Shown here: piece by piece, positions 8,094-16,959 of the stretch
Position numbering within the stretch: the first letter of the stretch is position 1
Layout of the letters: every line of letters starts with the position of its first letter
Assembly: GCA_046330135.1 (NCBI GenBank)
Contig: JAXLTI010000006.1
Location: forward strand, 434,001-498,000
From: CAYYFX01 sp046330135
GTDB taxonomy: Bacteria; ARS69
Direction: 5' to 3'
Length of the DNA stretch: 64,000 nt
Notes under the pieces: generated by a model
Told to the model about the DNA's origin: nothing
What the model saw: the letters and a program-made list of their open reading frames with translations, nothing else
The model's database searches: none
Position numbers and translations under genes: made by a program

Positions 8094-9899
8094 TCAGCGC
8101 ACGATGCCGATCCGGCGCGTCTCCGCGAACTTGGCCGTGCCCAGGCGCAGGAAGTAAACGCCGGCGGGCAGCGGCGCGCCCGCGTCGTCGGTCCCGTCCC
8201 AGTCCGCGAGGTAATCCCCGGCCACCGGACGCACCAACGGCCGCACGAGCGCACGCACGTGCCGGCCCGCGACGTCGTACACGTCCAGCGAGGTCGTCGC
8301 CGCCGCGTCCGCGCGATAGCGGATCTGCGTGGCGGCGGCGAAGGGATTCGGGGCGGCCACGAGGCGCGACGCCTCCAACGCGCGCGCGGACAGACCCCAG
8401 GCGACGTCGAAGACGGGCGGCCCCGCCTCCTCGGCCGACCACCGATATCCCAAGGACGACGGGTAGTCCGCCGCCGACTCGTAGTTCGTCACGAGGAGCG
8501 CCACCTCGTCGTAGAGCTCCCAGTGCGGAACGTCGAAGATGCAGTCGCCGCTCGCGTCCGGGGTCAGCGTCACCTCGTAGGGAAACGTGTTCGGCCACGT
8601 CGTGGCCAGCAACGTGACCGCCCGCCGCCCGGCGAGCTCCGGCGCCCCGTCGAAGGTCACGTGGAGGTTCTCCCGCCTCGACGGGCCGTGCAGCACGATC
8701 AGGTTCGTGCCGGCGGGCTGCGCCACGAGGCTGTCCGGGAGGGACTGCGGCTCGGGCCCGAAGGTCCGCTGGACGGCCTGCGCCGGAAGGTGCGGCAGAC
8801 CCGCTCCCGAACGGTAATGGGCTCCATCGTCCGCGTAGCCGGCGCGGACGTTCCATCGCCAGAACTCCACCACCAATCCGTCCAGGTCGCGTCCGTAGCG
8901 TTGCTGGAGAACCTCGCGCGTCGTGGACCGCCACGGCGCGTCACAGAGGGCCTTCCACACGATCGGAGCGACCGGCTCCCCGAGCCGGTCCTCGAGGAAC
9001 TGCCAGAAGAGCGCCGCCCCGTACATCCGCTGCCAGTCGAAATCCTGATCTTCCCAGAGCGTGAGCTGGGACGTGTAGAAGAGGCGAAGCACGGGGATCA
9101 CGTCTCGGAAGTCCGGCCACACCGTCCACTCCGCCCACGTGGCCGTCGACTCCCTGATCCAGTTCACCCAGGCCGCGTCGATCCCGTAGCAGAAGACGTG
9201 GAACAGCTCGTGCGCACAGGTCCTCCGGAGGGCGAAATCCGACAGGGCGCTATCCAGCTCGAGCTCCCCCGTCGCGGCGTTCGGGCATCGCCCGGGAATC
9301 GGGTCGACCCAGGTCGCGTACCCGTACGCCCCGCTCAGCGCCTCCACGTAGACCTTCACGAGTCGGTTCCCCGACGCTCCGGTCGGGCCGCTACCGACGG
9401 CCGGAGGCATCTCGAATCGCGGATCGTGCTCGTAGATGTTCCAAACCTGCTCCAAGTAGCCCGCCGCCTCCTGGACGTAGGCGGGATCCGCGTGGCCGAC
9501 GCTCGATGAGTCGGTGGTGTAGAGAAGCAGGAAGTGCTCCGTCTCGAGCGACTCCGGGAAGGCACACATGCCGAGGCGTAGCCGCGCGCGGAGCTCGCGC
9601 TCGCTGCCCCCGCAAGAGCCGAGGAAGCCCGGGCGCGCCGAAAGCGGCGCCGGGCGAGGCGCGCCGGAAGGCGCCGCGGCCGCCCCGAGGGACGGGCACA
9701 GCACCGCGACGGAGGCGGCGAGCGCCGACAGGCCTTCTCGCAACCGCCGGTGGGAAGCACGAAGACAGCCCAGCGGCGGAGGAGGTTGCAAGCGAGCCAC
9801 GTCGCCAAGATAGGGCGCGAGGGCTCTCGGAGGAAGAGCGTGATCGACGATTTCGGCCGCCGCGGCCGCGTCGTCCCCGGCGGGGACCCGCCGTTGCAA
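8094..9899 (-). CDS. Secreted HExxH metalloprotease (MXAN_6640-like) with FlgD-like C-terminal domain
   Basis: Putative secreted zinc metalloprotease of up to 601 residues. The zinc motif HELFH is at 230-234, followed about 16 residues later by ESTATWAE, a plausible third-ligand region. This resembles the MXAN_6640 family of putative metalloproteases. Beta-rich sequence follows, then a FlgD-like domain with LDVYDVAGRHVRAL and the end RRIGIVR. The start is uncertain. The first possible codon is TTG at 9899, preceded by GAGG; GTG at 9800, TTG at 9791 or TTG at 9743 would place the signal-like segment LSALAASVAVLCPSLGAAAA nearer the N-terminus. It lies downstream of tldE on the same strand. Confidence 0.75.
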   Translation of the reverse strand: MQRRVPAGDDAAAAAEIVDHALPPRALAPYLGDVARLQPPPPLGCLRASHRRLREGLSALAASVAVLCPSLGAAAAPSGAPRPAPLSARPGFLGSCGGSERELRARLRLGMCAFPESLETEHFLLLYTTDSSSVGHADPAYVQEAAGYLEQVWNIYEHDPRFEMPPAVGSGPTGASGNRLVKVYVEALSGAYGYATWVDPIPGRCPNAATGELELDSALSDFALRRTCAHELFHVFCYGIDAAWVNWIRESTATWAEWTVWPDFRDVIPVLRLFYTSQLTLWEDQDFDWQRMYGAALFWQFLEDRLGEPVAPIVWKALCDAPWRSTTREVLQQRYGRDLDGLVVEFWRWNVRAGYADDGAHYRSGAGLPHLPAQAVQRTFGPEPQSLPDSLVAQPAGTNLIVLHGPSRRENLHVTFDGAPELAGRRAVTLLATTWPNTFPYEVTLTPDASGDCIFDVPHWELYDEVALLVTNYESAADYPSSLGYRWSAEEAGPPVFDVAWGLSARALEASRLVAAPNPFAAATQIRYRADAAATTSLDVYDVAGRHVRALVRPLVRPVAGDYLADWDGTDDAGAPLPAGVYFLRLGTAKFAETRRIGIVR

Positions 9900-9936
9900 G
9901 GAGCCTCGCCAGGTGGAGCCCGGCGCCGCGTCGGCC

Positions 9937-11280
9937 CTACGTGCCCGAGAGCGCCATCTCTTCGATGAGGAGATGCGGCACGCACACCGAGCCGTCGAAG
10001 CGGAGATCGTTCCCGACGGCGCGGACCCCTCGGAGCATCGTGAGCGTGTCGGAGGCGAGCGACACGTCCGTCACCGGTTGGCCGAGCTCGCCCTTCTCGA
10101 TCATCAGGCCCGAGACCTGATACGACCAGCCGCCGGTGGGCGGGTCGTAGCCGAACGCGCCGGTGTCCGTGAGATAGAAACCGTGGCTCACGCCCTTCAA
10201 CATCTCGTCCACGGGCGTGCCGCCGTTCTCCACGTACAGGCTGTTGAACCCGATGAACGGCGCGCTCTGGTAGTTCCGGCTCGCGTGCCCCGTGGACTGC
10301 ACGCCTGCCTTCTTCGCCCAGCGCAGGTTGTACACGAAGCCCTGCACGGTCCCCTTGTCCAGCAGGACCATGCGCCGCGTGGGCACGCCTTCGTCGTCGC
10401 AAGGTCCGCCGCCCACCGCGCGACGCCGGAGCGCGTCGTCCACCAGGGTCACGAGCGGCGACGCGATCGTCTGTCCCTTCTTGTCCGCGAGATAGGAAGC
10501 CTTCTTGAAGACCTGCTCCCCCGAGAACGCCGTGAAGATCGATCGCATCCAGCCGGCGGCCACGTCGCGATGCATCACGACCGGAAGCTTCTCGGTGGGC
10601 ACCTTCTTCGCCCCGATCATGCGCACGGCCCGGCGCGCCGCCTCCCGCCCGATCTCCTCCGAAGGCGTCAGGTCCGCGAGGAAGCGCTGGGTGCTCCCCT
10701 CGGCTCCGGCGCGCTGCTTCGAGTCCGCGTCGTCGGCGAGGACCTGGAGGAACACGGAGACGCTCGAGGCGGGATAGTGCCGGTCCGTGCCGTGCGAGTT
10801 CTTCAGGCAGATCTCCGCGTCGGCGCGCGACGCGCCCGCGCCTTCGGTCTTCTTGATGCGTGCGTCGAAGGCCCGAGCGGCCGCCTCCGCCGCGGTGGCT
10901 CGCGCGATGAGATCGTCCGGACCGAGCGCCGCCACCGCGTCATCGTGCAGCTCCACCGGCGCGGTCAGCGGCGCCGGATCCGCCAGCGCGTTCGCGTCGT
11001 CCGGGGGCGAGCGACGTGCGAGCGCCACGGCGCGCTCCGCGAGATCGTCCAGCGCGTCCTTCCGGAAGTCCGACGTCCACACGAGCGCCGCGCGTCCCTC
11101 CACGAGCACGCGGAGCCCGAGCCCCCGCTGGTCGGCCTGCTTCACGGACTCCGCGCTGCCGTCGCGCACCTGGACGGTGAGCTCGCGGTTCGACTGGAGG
11201 AAGGCCTCGGCCTCCGTGGCGCCGGCCTTCTTCGCGGCGCTCAGCGCGTCGTCGGCGACCCTGGGCAGAGAGACGCTCAC
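9937..11280 (-). CDS. pmbA: TldE/PmbA-type protein, partner of TldD
   Basis: This 447-residue homolog of TldE/PmbA is the subunit that, with TldD, forms a metalloprotease acting on unfolded peptides and some modified peptide precursors. The GTG start at 11280 follows GAGGAGG, which overlaps the tldD stop codon; this rules out longer versions. It shows the family N-terminal domain (EAFLQSNRELTVQVRDG) and beta-rich core but no HExxxH, as expected for the TldE subunit. No signal peptide is visible, unlike its TldD partner. Confidence 0.88.
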   Translation of the reverse strand: MSVSLPRVADDALSAAKKAGATEAEAFLQSNRELTVQVRDGSAESVKQADQRGLGLRVLVEGRAALVWTSDFRKDALDDLAERAVALARRSPPDDANALADPAPLTAPVELHDDAVAALGPDDLIARATAAEAAARAFDARIKKTEGAGASRADAEICLKNSHGTDRHYPASSVSVFLQVLADDADSKQRAGAEGSTQRFLADLTPSEEIGREAARRAVRMIGAKKVPTEKLPVVMHRDVAAGWMRSIFTAFSGEQVFKKASYLADKKGQTIASPLVTLVDDALRRRAVGGGPCDDEGVPTRRMVLLDKGTVQGFVYNLRWAKKAGVQSTGHASRNYQSAPFIGFNSLYVENGGTPVDEMLKGVSHGFYLTDTGAFGYDPPTGGWSYQVSGLMIEKGELGQPVTDVSLASDTLTMLRGVRAVGNDLRFDGSVCVPHLLIEEMALSGT

Positions 11281-11290
11281 GGCAGCCTCC

Positions 11291-12865
11291 TCACGCGGTC
11301 CGCGAGCCGCCCACGGTGAATCCCGTGAAGCGGACCGTGGGCTGCCCGACGCCGACCGGCTTCCACTGGCCTTCCTTCCCGCACGTCCCGCGCCCACGCT
11401 CGAACGCGAGGTCGTTGCCCAGCGCGTCGATCTGCATCATCGCGTCCGCGCCGTTGCCCGTGAGCGTGACGTTCTTCACCGGCTTCGTGAGCTTCCCGTT
11501 CTCGATCTTGTAGGAGAGCGTGCAGGCGAAGCTGAACGTGCCGTCCGAGGGATTCACCGAGCCTCCCTGCATGTCCGCGCAGTAGAGGCCGTCCTTCACC
11601 TCGCCGATCACGTCCTTCGGATCGCGGGTGCCGTTGCCGAGGTACGTGTTCGTCATGCGCGGGATCGGGAACTCGCGGTAGCTCTCGCGGCGCCCGTTCC
11701 CGCTCAGCGTGGCGCCCTGCGTGAGCGACGCGTCCGCGTTCTTCAGGCTGAGCCGGTCCCAGAGGTAGCCCACGAGGACCCCGTCCCGCACGACCTGGTT
11801 CTTCCGCGAGGGCGTGCCCTCGTCGTCCACCTTGAAGGAGCCGCGCCCGTTCGGGACCGTGCCGTCGTCGTAGATGTCGATGCCCTTCGCCGCGACCGGC
11901 TTGCCGAGCTGGAACGCGCGGATCGACGTCTTCTGCCGGATGCCGTCGCCCTCGAGGCTGTGCCCGAAGCACTCGTGCACCAGCACTCCGCCCCAGCCCG
12001 GCGCGATCACCACCGGATACGTGCCCGCCCGCGGCTCCTCCGCCCCGAGCAGCTCCACCGCGTTCTTCGCCGCGCCGCGCGCGCAGGTTTCCACCGCCGG
12101 CGCGTAGAAGTCCGCCTCCACGTTGCCGCCGATCGAGCCGACGGCGAAGTTCCGCTTGCCGGTCTCCGTGGCGAGCGCCTGCACGGTGAGCCGCGAGAGG
12201 AACTGCTCGTCGGTCTCGAAGACGCCTTCGCTGTTGGCCACGAGCATCCGCTTCGCGTTATCGCCCCAGGACGCGGTGACCTGCGTCACGCGCGGGTCGA
12301 CCGCGCGCGCGACCTCGTTCGCCCGCTCGATGAGGGCGATCTTCTTCTCCTCGGACAGTGCGAGCGGAGCGGGTGATCGGACCGTGAACGGCGCGCGCGC
12401 CTTGCTCACGGCGAAGGCCTGCGGCTTCCCGCCCTGGCCCCCGCGCGCGATCGCCGAGGCCACCTCCGCAGCGCGACGCAGATTCGCCATGTCGTAGTCG
12501 TCCGCGTACGCGTACCCGACCTGGCCGCCCGCGAGCACGCGCACGCCGACGCCCGACAGCACGCCGACCTCCACGGTGGAGAGCTTGCCCTGATCCACGG
12601 TGAGCGTGGTCTGCAGCGTGTACTCCGCGTAGACCTCCGAGAAGTCCCCGCCGCGCGCGAGCCCGATCTGGAGCAGCTCGCGCACCTGATCGGGCGAGAG
12701 GAACGCGTCGATCTCCGGCAGGCCGAGCGGCGCGGCCGCGACCGCCTCGCGCGACCAGAGGGCATCCCAGAGGATCGAGCCGGCCGCCGCGCCGAGTCCC
12801 AAGCCGGCGCCGGTCCGCAGGAACCGGCGGCGCGAAAAGCGGCCGAGCGAGAACGAGGGTTCCAT
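11291..12865 (-). CDS. tldD: TldD-family metalloprotease with a Tat signal peptide
   Basis: Catalytic subunit of a TldD/TldE-type protease, 524 residues. The ATG at 12865 follows GGAGGT. The metal motif HECFGH lies at 297-302 within a well-conserved TldD C-terminal core. The N-terminus has a twin-arginine signal (SRRRFL at 11-16, then GAGLGLGAAAGS), so this copy is probably exported folded or exposed to the periplasm. E. coli TldD is cytoplasmic. The downstream tldE lacks a signal, which raises the question of whether it is carried along with TldD. Confidence 0.88.
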   Translation of the reverse strand: MEPSFSLGRFSRRRFLRTGAGLGLGAAAGSILWDALWSREAVAAAPLGLPEIDAFLSPDQVRELLQIGLARGGDFSEVYAEYTLQTTLTVDQGKLSTVEVGVLSGVGVRVLAGGQVGYAYADDYDMANLRRAAEVASAIARGGQGGKPQAFAVSKARAPFTVRSPAPLALSEEKKIALIERANEVARAVDPRVTQVTASWGDNAKRMLVANSEGVFETDEQFLSRLTVQALATETGKRNFAVGSIGGNVEADFYAPAVETCARGAAKNAVELLGAEEPRAGTYPVVIAPGWGGVLVHECFGHSLEGDGIRQKTSIRAFQLGKPVAAKGIDIYDDGTVPNGRGSFKVDDEGTPSRKNQVVRDGVLVGYLWDRLSLKNADASLTQGATLSGNGRRESYREFPIPRMTNTYLGNGTRDPKDVIGEVKDGLYCADMQGGSVNPSDGTFSFACTLSYKIENGKLTKPVKNVTLTGNGADAMMQIDALGNDLAFERGRGTCGKEGQWKPVGVGQPTVRFTGFTVGGSRTA

Positions 12866-13027
12866 GGGCACCTCCGTGCGGCGGCCCCGCACCGGGCTCG
12901 TGTTCTACCGGCTCCCCGGCGCGCGGCGCAAGAGCCTCGGGGCCGGACGGCGGTCAGACGGGGACGAACGGAGCGGAGGGCGCAGCCCGGCGCAGCCTCG
13001 CTACGATTCGCGGCCGGCGCCGGAGGG

Positions 13028-13621
13028 TCAGGGCGCCGTGCCGGCCATGACGTCGGAGAACTCCACGGGGGGAGCATCCGCCCTCGTGGGCGGGTTGCCG
13101 CTCGGCGGGAAGGACCAGAGCTGCCCTTCCCATTCGCCGAAGTCGAAGCGTCCGTTCGCGAGGCCGTTGTACGTGTCGTACCACTGGATCTTGTCCGCCG
13201 CGTAGACGTTCGCGTTCGTGTGGATCGCCAGCGCGCCCATGAGGTACCGGCCGTCCGCCGTGGTGCCTTCGTTTCCGGGCTGCGTGTCGGAGGCGGCGCA
13301 CGAGTAGACGACGATGTTCTGCGCCTGGTTCTTGATGGCGGTCCAAAGGTGGACGTTGGAGTGCAGGACATCCTCGCGACCGATCTGCAGCCCCATGCCG
13401 CCGGCGTCCATCGACACTCGCGCACGCGTGTTCTCCCCCGCGTAACCGTGGCAGAGAATGAACAGGCTGTGGAGCTTGCCGCCCGCCTTGGCGGCGCTGT
13501 TGATGCGCGAGAACACCATGGCGAGCGGCGTGGTCGCGTCCGCGTTGACGATGTAAAGGCCCTTCCGGGCCGGAACGCCGCCCGACAACCGGCGATCGTG
13601 CAAGGCGAGATAGCTCGACAC
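13028..13621 (-). CDS. Unknown protein with possible His/Cys dyad
   Basis: A 197-residue protein of no firmly recognised family. The GTG start at 13621 is fixed by AGGAGGGG five bases upstream. No signal peptide or membrane helix is visible. A hydrophobic strand ending in a histidine (LFILCHGYAG) and a second one ending in a cysteine (NIVVYSCAAS) are placed like the His/Cys dyad strands of caspase- or CHAT-like (clan CD) folds. This comparison is by eye only. The C-terminal part is Trp/Gly-rich. It lies upstream of tldD on the same strand. Confidence 0.6.
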   Translation of the reverse strand: MSSYLALHDRRLSGGVPARKGLYIVNADATTPLAMVFSRINSAAKAGGKLHSLFILCHGYAGENTRARVSMDAGGMGLQIGREDVLHSNVHLWTAIKNQAQNIVVYSCAASDTQPGNEGTTADGRYLMGALAIHTNANVYAADKIQWYDTYNGLANGRFDFGEWEGQLWSFPPSGNPPTRADAPPVEFSDVMAGTAP

Positions 13622-13930
13622 GCTCCCCTCCTGTGGACCGGACAGCCTGCCAACGGGTGGCGGACACCGGGGAACCCGGACGGCGCCCGCGGAACTCGGA
13701 GGATATGCCAACGGAAGCCAGCATCGCCAGCCGTCGCCCGACGATGCCGAGCGGCGCCGAAGAGCACCGCACCCGCGGCGCCCGACCGGCGACGAGGAGC
13801 CGCCGGTGAGCGAGGGCGCATCAAGACGTCGCCGCGTTCAGCCGATTCGAGGGAACCGTCGACCGCGCGAGCCAAGGCGTTGGCCCGGCGGACGATTCCC
13901 CCTCCCTGAACCGGCTGGTGCGGTGCCCCC
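13622..13930. other. Intergenic stretch between divergent genes
   Basis: About 310 bases between the start of the unknown minus-strand gene and the phosphoesterase gene. It must hold promoters for both, but no convincing -35/-10 pair stands out and no small gene with a ribosome binding site was found. Confidence 0.5.
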
Positions 13931-16777
13931 ATGGCGTCCGGATCGCATCGCATGAGCACTCGTTGCCGGTCCCTGCTCCTCGTCGGCGTTCTTTCGCTGA
14001 GCGCGCTCGCGCCGCGGGCGGCCGTCGCCGTGGCGCCGGACTCCATCCGGGTCCACTGCCGCGTCTTCCGCGACCTCGACTCCTCCGGGACCTACAGCGC
14101 GGGCGAGCCCCTCCTCCCGGGCGTCCACGTCACGAACGGCCACGACGTCTTCACGACGGACTCGCAAGGTCAGGCGGATCTCGCGGTGGACCGCGCGCAG
14201 TACCGCTTCGCCGTGCTCACGATCCCCGCCGGGTACTGGCCGACCACGGCCTGGTTCCGCTGGGTTCCGCCGGGGACGTCGGGACCGGACACGGTCGACT
14301 TCGGGCTGCGCGACTGCCCGGAGAGCGCGCCCGGCGTCGAGAGCTTCCAGTGGGCCCACATCAGCGACACGCACGTTCAGACCTGGGGCGGACCGTATCG
14401 CTTCGACCTCGATCTCCAGGAGATCAACCGTCTCGCGCCGCGCCCGCTCTTCATCGTCAACACCGGCGATCTCGTGGACCTCGGACGCGACTCGACGTGC
14501 TGGAACCACTACGACGCCATGAAGCAGGCCTCGGCCCTCGTCGTCTTCCCGGTTCCCGGTAACCACGACATCATTCCCACGACCCGCCCGCTCGACTACT
14601 ACGAGCGCTGGGTCGGCCCGCCCTACTACTCGATCGAGGCGGGCAACTGGCACCTCGTCATCTACTGCGGCGACGCGAACAACGCGGCCTCCGCCGTGCC
14701 GATGCAGGACGCGTGGCTCGCCGCGGACCTCGCCACGGTGCCGCCCGGATCGCACGTGGCCATGTGCCAGCACTACATGCTCCAGGAGAGCAACGCCGCG
14801 AAGGTCGCGGCCTGGGGGAGCGCCGGCATCGAGGCGTGCTTCTCGGGTCATTGGCACAGCCATCAGTTCGCCGAGCGTCCGAACGGCATGCGTGACTTCA
14901 ACATCTCCTGGATCCGCCAGGGCGGCGTCGACCGGACGCCGCGCGTGTTCGGCATCGTCACGTTCCAGCGCGACGGCTCCATCCGCTACGACCAGCGGCG
15001 GCTGGGGGTCCATCACCGCGCGCAGATCACGTCGCCGCAAGGCAGCCAGACCGTGGGCAGCGAGGCCCTCGAGATCCTCGTCCAGGCGTACGACACGAGC
15101 TCCGAGGTGGCACGGCTGAGCGCGACCATCACGGCCGGCGGGCACAGCATCGCCTCGGTGCCGCTCGCTCCCGAAGGGATCTCGCTCTGGCGCACCTTGA
15201 TCGACGCTTCGTCCCTGCCCCCGGGTAACTGCTCGGTCGCCGTCAGCGGCGCGTTCGCGGACGGCACGCCGATCGCGCTGTCGGCGTCGTGCGTGCTGGC
15301 GCGGGTCATCCCGATCGTGCGCGCGCCCAACGCCGACTGGCCGATGTTCCGGCGCTGCTCCGCCGGATCGAGCTACGTGGGCACTGCGCTGAGTCCGCCG
15401 CTGGAGCTCGCGTGGGCGACGGCCACGCCCGGCATGGTGGCGCTGAGCTCGCCGGTCGTGGCGCAGGGCTCCGTGTATCTCGGCTGTCGCGCGGAGCACG
15501 GCCCCGAGGAGGCGGGCGTCCTCGCGTGCAATGCGACGAACGGCACGGTGAAGTGGTTCACCCACCTGCCGAGCGGCGTCGCGCTCGCTCCCGCCGCGTG
15601 GAACAACCTCGTGATCGTGTCGTCCTTGGCCGACTCCGTCTACGGCCTGAGCGCATCGACCGGCGCGCGAGTCTGGGCCGTTCCGCAGATCTCGCCGCGC
15701 TACACGATGACCGCGCCGATCTTCGAAGCGGACACGGCGTGGGTGGGCACGGAGCCGGGCGTGCAGAAGGTCCGCTGCTCGACGGGCGCGATCGACTGGC
15801 AATCCACGCCCTTCGGCGACCCGTGGTATCCCGTGATCTACTCCGCCCCCTCCGCCGGCCCGTCGTACCTCTACTACGGCGTCTTCGGCTGGGCAGCGGC
15901 GTCGACCGGAGGCTTCAAGGTCTTCGAGCGCGCCACCGGGCACCTCGTCCACGACGAGGGCGGGTGCTTCCGCTCGCCGCTGTCGACGGGCGGGACGGTG
16001 TACGTCGTGGGCGCGAGCGACCTGACGCACCAGGTGCTCACCGCGCGCGATCCCTCCGGCAACGTCCTGTGGACGGCGCCGAAAGGCCTCGGGGCGGGAA
16101 CAGGATCGCCGGCCCTCGGCCACGGCGTCCTGGTGGTGGCGGGCGCGAGCGGCGCGATCGAGGCCTTCCGCGCCTCGGACGGCACGAATCTCTGGACCAA
16201 GAGGGTCGGCCCGCAACTGTACGACATGGAGCAAGGCTGGGGCGCCGTGCCTTCCACTCCGGGCACGCCGGCGATCGCCGACACCGTGGTGTACGTGGGC
16301 TCCCTCGACGGCAACCTGTACGCGCTCCATCTGCTGACCGGCGCCGAGCTCTGGCGCTGGCAGCTCGGCGTGCCCATCGCGTCGTCGCCCGCGATCTCGG
16401 GGAACATGCTGTTCGTCGCCGCCGAGGACGAGCACCTGTACGCGTTCAACGCCACGTCGAAGCGTGTGTCGAAGGCGCCTCGCGAGAGCACCGAGCCGGA
16501 GTTCCGCCTCCTCACGCCGCACCCCAATCCCACGGCGGCGATGACCAGCCTCACCTGGACGATGACGGGGCGCGCCCGCGTCTCGGTCCAGATCTACGAC
16601 GTGACGGGTCGCTTGGTGCGCTCCCTCGTGGATGACGTGATGGAGCCGGGCATGCACCAGACCACGTGGAACGGCCTCGACGGCAGCGGCGCGCACGTCG
16701 GCTCGGGCGTGTACTGGGCCCAGCTCCGCGTCGGCCGGCGCGCCGCGGCCCAGCAGGTCGTGTTCCTCCGCCGCTAG
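13931..16777 (+). CDS. Secreted calcineurin-like metallophosphoesterase with PQQ-type propeller and FlgD-like C-terminal domain (paralog 2)
   Basis: A 948-residue paralog of the proteins at 254-3163 and 25792-28650, with the same architecture. A signal peptide (LLLVGVLSLSALAPRAAVAV) leads to an SdrD-like segment and a phosphoesterase domain with intact motifs: DTH at 146-148, then NTGDLVDLG, PGNHD and SGHWHSHQ. A PQQ-like propeller and a FlgD-like domain ending QQVVFLRR follow. The start may be ATG 13931 or the internal ATG 13952; neither has a strong ribosome binding site. A subtilase gene follows 182 bases downstream, an arrangement repeated near 25.8-32.6 kb. Confidence 0.85.
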   Translation: MASGSHRMSTRCRSLLLVGVLSLSALAPRAAVAVAPDSIRVHCRVFRDLDSSGTYSAGEPLLPGVHVTNGHDVFTTDSQGQADLAVDRAQYRFAVLTIPAGYWPTTAWFRWVPPGTSGPDTVDFGLRDCPESAPGVESFQWAHISDTHVQTWGGPYRFDLDLQEINRLAPRPLFIVNTGDLVDLGRDSTCWNHYDAMKQASALVVFPVPGNHDIIPTTRPLDYYERWVGPPYYSIEAGNWHLVIYCGDANNAASAVPMQDAWLAADLATVPPGSHVAMCQHYMLQESNAAKVAAWGSAGIEACFSGHWHSHQFAERPNGMRDFNISWIRQGGVDRTPRVFGIVTFQRDGSIRYDQRRLGVHHRAQITSPQGSQTVGSEALEILVQAYDTSSEVARLSATITAGGHSIASVPLAPEGISLWRTLIDASSLPPGNCSVAVSGAFADGTPIALSASCVLARVIPIVRAPNADWPMFRRCSAGSSYVGTALSPPLELAWATATPGMVALSSPVVAQGSVYLGCRAEHGPEEAGVLACNATNGTVKWFTHLPSGVALAPAAWNNLVIVSSLADSVYGLSASTGARVWAVPQISPRYTMTAPIFEADTAWVGTEPGVQKVRCSTGAIDWQSTPFGDPWYPVIYSAPSAGPSYLYYGVFGWAAASTGGFKVFERATGHLVHDEGGCFRSPLSTGGTVYVVGASDLTHQVLTARDPSGNVLWTAPKGLGAGTGSPALGHGVLVVAGASGAIEAFRASDGTNLWTKRVGPQLYDMEQGWGAVPSTPGTPAIADTVVYVGSLDGNLYALHLLTGAELWRWQLGVPIASSPAISGNMLFVAAEDEHLYAFNATSKRVSKAPRESTEPEFRLLTPHPNPTAAMTSLTWTMTGRARVSVQIYDVTGRLVRSLVDDVMEPGMHQTTWNGLDGSGAHVGSGVYWAQLRVGRRAAAQQVVFLRR

Positions 16778-16959
16778 CGAGCGACGCGACCCCCTTCTTC
16801 TCCTTTCCTCCATGCCCCGCACCGCCGCCCGCGACCTCCGAGCCCCCCGAAGAAAAATCGACTCGCGAGACCACTTTCGCCCGCGATCACCCGCGTGATA
16901 CAGTTGTCGTGCTGGCTTCGCCCGCGCGTGGAAGTTCTTGTGCCCTCAGGAGATGCCCC

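Noticed and set aside
13817..13824. A GTCTTGA block on the minus strand upstream of the 13028-13621 gene
   Set aside because: No TA-type -10 lies 18-19 bases downstream (the sequence there is CGGCTC), so it does not match the element of the propeller genes.
16666..16959. N-terminal extension of the subtilase frame
   Set aside because: It overlaps the phosphoesterase end and lacks protein-like composition; the ATG at 16960 has AGGAG and opens a signal peptide.
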